Shown here piece after piece: positions 6,856-9,133 of a stretch of 9,133 nucleotides of DNA. A program made the position numbers and the translations under genes. The DNA comes from Oscillospiraceae bacterium (GTDB taxonomy: Bacteria; Bacillota; Clostridia; Oscillospirales; Oscillospiraceae): assembly GCA_020025395.1 (NCBI GenBank), contig JAHHSE010000053.1, positions 1 to 9,133 of the forward strand. Reading direction: 5' to 3'. Each line of letters begins with the position of its first letter. Position 1 is the first letter of the stretch. The notes beneath the pieces were generated by a model that worked only from the letters and a program-made list of their open reading frames with translations, made no database searches and was not told where the DNA came from.

Positions 6856-7599
6856 TCAAGGGTAGGCGTGGCAATAGGTTTGTCCCGATTCCAGGGGGCG
6901 GTCCCGAAGGGAAAAGAGTTGAGAAACGGTAACAAAATAATAGCCGTCCTGATGGAGGGCATCCACAATTTGGAGGGCCGCCTCCACGCTTTCCGGATAA
7001 ATGTCATGAAAGAGGATGATGGAGCCGTCCCGGACCTGCCTGAGAACATGGTTTACCTCCCGGTCCGTATTCCGATCCTTCCAATCCTCGGGATCAACGG
7101 ACCAGAGAATGATGGGGGCGTTGGCACGGCGTCGGACCCCTGCGTCCACCATGCCGTAAGGGGGACGGAGGAGGAGGTCCACGGGTCCTACCACATTCTG
7201 GATCACGGTGCGGGTTCGGTCCACCTCGCCGTAAAAATCCGCGTTGTTCAGCCCGGTGAGGGCCGCATGGGTATAGGAGTGAATCCCCAGCTCGTGTCCC
7301 TCTTCCGCCATCCGTCGCAGGGTCCCCTCCCGTCCGGGGATCTGCTCTCCGATGAGGAAAAAGGTGGCAGGGACACCCCGCTGAGCCAAACCGTCCAGCA
7401 GAGTGAGGGTGGAGTTTTTGGGGCCGTCGTCAAAGGTGAGGGCCACCAGCTTCTGCCCCGCATTGACACCCTCCACTGCCGCATCAGCGGTTCTGGCCCT
7501 TGGGGCAGATCCCACTCCCATCCACGGGAGGAGGCTGGAGGAGGTATAAAGCAGAATCCCCAGCCATGCTACCAGCCGTCTCCCCATTGTACGCTCCAT
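6856..7599 (-). CDS. Polysaccharide deacetylase (NodB domain), exported or membrane-anchored
   Basis: A 247-residue carbohydrate esterase family 4 protein that would remove N- or O-acetyl groups from peptidoglycan or another envelope glycan. A basic start (MERTMGRR) and hydrophobic segment (about 9-30) form a signal peptide or anchor, perhaps cleaved near ADA (38-40). All five NodB motifs are present: TFDDGP (55-60, Asp57/Asp58), HSYTH (107-111, metal-binding His107 and His111), RPPYG (145-149), DPEDW (169-173) and LFHD (196-199, His198). The metal site therefore looks intact. The ATG at 7599 is chosen over the in-frame ATG at 7629 because AAAGG (7610-7614) lies 10 nt before it, whereas the upstream ATG has only an A/T-rich lead. 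It is divergent from the DUF11-like gene. No strong terminator separates it from nrdJ, so some readthrough is possible. A spore-cortex or PdaB-like role is possible but not shown. Confidence 0.93.
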   Translation of the reverse strand: MERTMGRRLVAWLGILLYTSSSLLPWMGVGSAPRARTADAAVEGVNAGQKLVALTFDDGPKNSTLTLLDGLAQRGVPATFFLIGEQIPGREGTLRRMAEEGHELGIHSYTHAALTGLNNADFYGEVDRTRTVIQNVVGPVDLLLRPPYGMVDAGVRRRANAPIILWSVDPEDWKDRNTDREVNHVLRQVRDGSIILFHDIYPESVEAALQIVDALHQDGYYFVTVSQLFSLRDRPLESGQTYCHAYP

Positions 7600-7609
7600 C
7601 CACACGCCG

Positions 7610-7614
7610 CCTTT
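7610..7614 (-). promoter_or_regulatory. Ribosome binding site fixing the deacetylase start
   Basis: AAAGG, within a purine-rich GGAGAGAAAGG stretch on the minus strand, lies 10 nt before the ATG at 7599. It would fall inside the coding region if translation began at 7629. Confidence 0.6.
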
Positions 7615-7734
7615 CTCTCCCCTATCCATATTTTTTTCGCTTTTGAACCCTTCATCCCTTTTATTGTGTGCGAAAAGCGGAATTTTTCTCTGGAAAAATT
7701 TTTGTTTTCAAAAGGGTCTTTTCCCCCCTCCAAC

Positions 7735-7761
7735 ACCTCCCGGCCTAAGCCTGCATACATT
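7735..7761 (+). promoter_or_regulatory. Possible mother-cell sigma (sigma-K-like) promoter
   Basis: AC (7735-7736), 17 nt, then CATACATT (7754-7761) resembles the sigma-K pattern AC-N16/17-CATAnnnTA except for its last base; CATACATT alone also matches the sigma-E -10. It lies in the right orientation before the DUF11-like gene. The motif is short and could be chance. Confidence 0.22.
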
Positions 7762-7786
7762 GGAATGGAGCCTTTGGCCCCATTCC
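7762..7786 (+). other. Stem-loop upstream of the DUF11-like gene
   Basis: GGAATGG (7762-7768) pairs with CCATTCC (7780-7786). After one mismatch the stem continues as GCC/GGC around a TTT loop. It ends 28 nt before the start codon, in the leader or promoter region of the + strand gene. It could be an operator or an mRNA 5' hairpin; its role is unknown. Confidence 0.4.
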
Positions 7787-7814
7787 TGTCTCATCATGGA
7801 GAGGAGTTTTTATC

Positions 7815-8666
7815 ATGTGTGTTTCAAACTGCCGTCCTCCTCAGGATGGGCTTTCCTGTCCCCTGGGAACACGCCCCGCCCTGGAAGAGACCGCGGCTGT
7901 TACCGTGGGGCGGGCAGAGTATGCCTGCGGCGGGGAGGGAAGGCAGACCCTCACTGCCCAGGGACAGCCGGTCTGTCTGGAGCGAGTGGGCCTGATTCTG
8001 CGCAAGGAGGTGCACCCTGTCCGTACTCCGGTGGGGGAAGGCGTCCTTGTTGTCCTAAGGCTGAAAAATTCCTCCACCCTCCCCCTGCGAAATCTGATGG
8101 TATACGATCCTGATTTCCGAGCTTGGCAGATAGAGTCCCTCACACTGGATGGTCTTCCCCTTTCCGGCGATCTCTCTTCCGGCCTTCCGCTGCCCGAGGT
8201 AGGCCCCGGCGGAAGCCTTCGGATCACGGTCTCCGCCCGGTCTGAGACCGCCCCCTCCCTGCCCTCCGGGACCGCTCTGGCAGAGGCTCAGGCGGACACT
8301 CCTCTGGGGCCGGTGACCCTTCGGGCCGGCTCCCGGGCCAGCCCTCCCGTGTCTCCCGGCCTGAGCGTGGAAACCTGGATCGACCGTCCCTTTGTCAGCC
8401 CGGAACAGCCCATTGCGGCTCTGACCCTTCTGGGAATCAACCGGGGGGACCTTCCTCTGGACCCTGTGGTCCTCACCCACACCCTGCCCAAGGGCCTCAA
8501 ATATGTGCCGGGAAGCACCTCTGTGAGAGGGGCCTCCTGCATGGACCTGGACCCCGGTCTTGGGATCTCCCTGGGGGCTTTGGCCCCCGGAGAGACGGGG
8601 ACCGTCCGTTTTCTGGCCCGGTGGGTCCATCCCCCGTGGGATGGGGAGGATTCTCAGCCCATGTAA
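7815..8666 (+). CDS. DUF11-like repeat-domain protein without export signal
   Basis: A 283-residue protein of unknown function. Residues about 181-270 follow the DUF11 conserved-repeat pattern: a GxNRGDLPLDPVVLTHTLPKGL strand and turn, YVPGSTSV, then GISLGALAPGETGTVRFLARW. A more diverged copy probably spans about 60-142 (LRLKNSSTLPLRNLMV, ending EVGPGGSLRITVSA). DUF11 domains are Ig-like beta-sandwiches, usually strung together in large secreted surface proteins. This one is small and has no signal peptide, sorting motif or transmembrane segment. The N-terminal 55 residues match nothing I recognise and carry five of the six cysteines (2, 6, 15, 38, 54; the sixth is 242). The ATG at 7815 has GAGGAG at 7801-7806. 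It is a single-gene unit ended by stem-loops. A spore-coat or other intracellular structural role is a guess only. Confidence 0.82.
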   Translation: MCVSNCRPPQDGLSCPLGTRPALEETAAVTVGRAEYACGGEGRQTLTAQGQPVCLERVGLILRKEVHPVRTPVGEGVLVVLRLKNSSTLPLRNLMVYDPDFRAWQIESLTLDGLPLSGDLSSGLPLPEVGPGGSLRITVSARSETAPSLPSGTALAEAQADTPLGPVTLRAGSRASPPVSPGLSVETWIDRPFVSPEQPIAALTLLGINRGDLPLDPVVLTHTLPKGLKYVPGSTSVRGASCMDLDPGLGISLGALAPGETGTVRFLARWVHPPWDGEDSQPM

Positions 8667-8681
8667 GGCATACTGTATGAC

Positions 8682-8719
8682 AACGCCCCGGCCTGTCCCA
8701 AAAAACAGGCCGGGGCGTT
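8682..8719 (+). terminator. Stem-loop terminator candidate after the DUF11-like gene
   Basis: AACGCCCCGGCCTGT (8682-8696) pairs perfectly with 8705-8719 around an 8-nt loop, starting 16 bp after the stop codon. Position and stability suggest termination or 3'-end protection, but no T-run follows on either strand. Confidence 0.65.
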
Positions 8720-8761
8720 CTGATATGTTTCATAGAGACATCTTTTAAACCCTATTTTGTG

Positions 8762-8780
8762 AAAGAGGAATCCTCTTTTT
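8762..8780 (+). terminator. Weak second terminator with T-run
   Basis: AAAGAGG (8762-8768) pairs with CCTCTTT (8772-8778) around a 3-nt loop, with Ts through 8780. The 7-bp stem is weak, but it has the T-run that the preceding stronger stem lacks. Confidence 0.4.
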
Positions 8781-8950
8781 GAGATCCTTCAAAGTGAGTG
8801 CGGACTTCTGCCTGCTGATTTTGCCGGATTTCCGTCGGTGCAGGTCTGGCAAAGCCGGACAGGCGCTCTGCTTGCCCCTCCGAAAGGAGGGAAAACACCA
8901 CGAACTGAAGCTGCCCGGCGAATCAAAAAGTTCGATGAGCAGTTTCTTTT
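8781..8950. other. Gene-free stretch with three stem-loops
   Basis: I see no supported gene here. It contains GTCTGGC-AAA-GCCGGAC (8844-8860, one G-T pair), CCCTCC-GAAA-GGAGGG (8876-8891, a GNRA-type loop on the + strand), and CGAACT (8901-8906) paired with AGTTCG (8929-8934). The cluster could be a folded RNA, the 3' region of the minus-strand membrane gene, or the edge of an inserted element. No known RNA family was recognised. Confidence 0.35.
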
Positions 8951-9133
8951 TTATTCATGTTTTTTCCCGACAATGTACATAGGAAGGAAGAATCCGCCCA
9001 GCATCATAACCAGCATAACCATATTCTCGAAAGCAAACCACAGGTCCGGGACGAGCTGCCCAAAAACGATAGACAAAAGCGGGAAAGCTGCCATATTCGC
9101 AATCATAACCAAGCGGCCGGTTTTGATGATATG
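8951..9133 (-). CDS. C-terminus of an unrecognised membrane protein (partial)
   Basis: A minus-strand frame is open from the window edge to a TAA at 8951-8953, giving the last 60 residues. They begin HIIKTGRLVMIAN and form two hydrophobic segments (about 8-26 and 32-56), separated by a short turn containing GQLVPDLW, and end in the charged tail GKKHE. This is the pattern of a multi-pass membrane protein with its last two helices in view. I cannot assign a family. By hand count only 36 of its 60 codons end in G or C, visibly fewer than in the other genes here, which may mean a recently acquired gene. No intrinsic terminator with a T-run was found just downstream on its strand. Confidence 0.7.
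   Translation of the reverse strand, partial: HIIKTGRLVMIANMAAFPLLSIVFGQLVPDLWFAFENMVMLVMMLGGFFLPMYIVGKKHE

Noticed and set aside
8781..8950. Known riboswitch or small RNA at the right edge
   Set aside because: The hairpins are real, but I could not match them to cobalamin, TPP, SAM or c-di-GMP riboswitch consensus features, so no family was named.
1..9133. CRISPR array, tRNA, rRNA, insertion sequence or attachment site
   Set aside because: No regularly spaced repeats, cloverleaf, rRNA-like segment, transposase motif or flanking target duplication was found on either strand.

Overview
The window looks like a piece of a GC-rich Firmicutes (Clostridia) chromosome, probably of the Oscillospiraceae type. 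The evidence is AAAGGAG-type ribosome binding sites, a Bacillota-style RNase J, a B12-dependent class II ribonucleotide reductase as found in anaerobes, strong G/C preference at third codon positions, and intrinsic terminators between genes. The lineage is an inference from style and gene content, not from any marker gene.

Layout, left to right. The 3' end of a surface-type protein with two Ig-like (BIG2) domains (1-555, +) is followed by a 270-bp gene-free, hairpin-rich gap. Next comes a family-3-like aldehyde dehydrogenase (825-2195, +), which converges on an RNase J gene (2269-3924, -) across one long perfect hairpin terminator. RNase J appears to have its own promoter and a leader of about 250 nt. 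Upstream of it on the same strand, and ending at a strong intrinsic terminator, lies nrdJ (4343-6691, -). Its promoter is overlapped by two palindromes exactly 31 bp apart that match NrdR boxes. Further upstream is a secreted or membrane-anchored polysaccharide deacetylase (6856-7599, -). It is divergent from an unusual DUF11-like protein with no export signal (7815-8666, +). The last 450 bp hold two stem-loops, a gene-free stretch with more hairpins, and the C-terminus of an unrecognised membrane protein (8951-9133, -) with weaker G/C codon bias than its neighbours.

The genes do not form one pathway. They are mostly single-gene transcription units: dNTP synthesis (nrdJ), RNA turnover (RNase J), envelope glycan modification (deacetylase), aldehyde oxidation and surface or structural proteins. 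No CRISPR array, tRNA, rRNA or intact mobile element was seen, and no clear new multi-gene system. The best regulatory signal is the paired NrdR-box arrangement at nrdJ. The least explained parts are the hairpin-rich gap at 556-824, the RNase J leader, the DUF11-like protein and the right edge.
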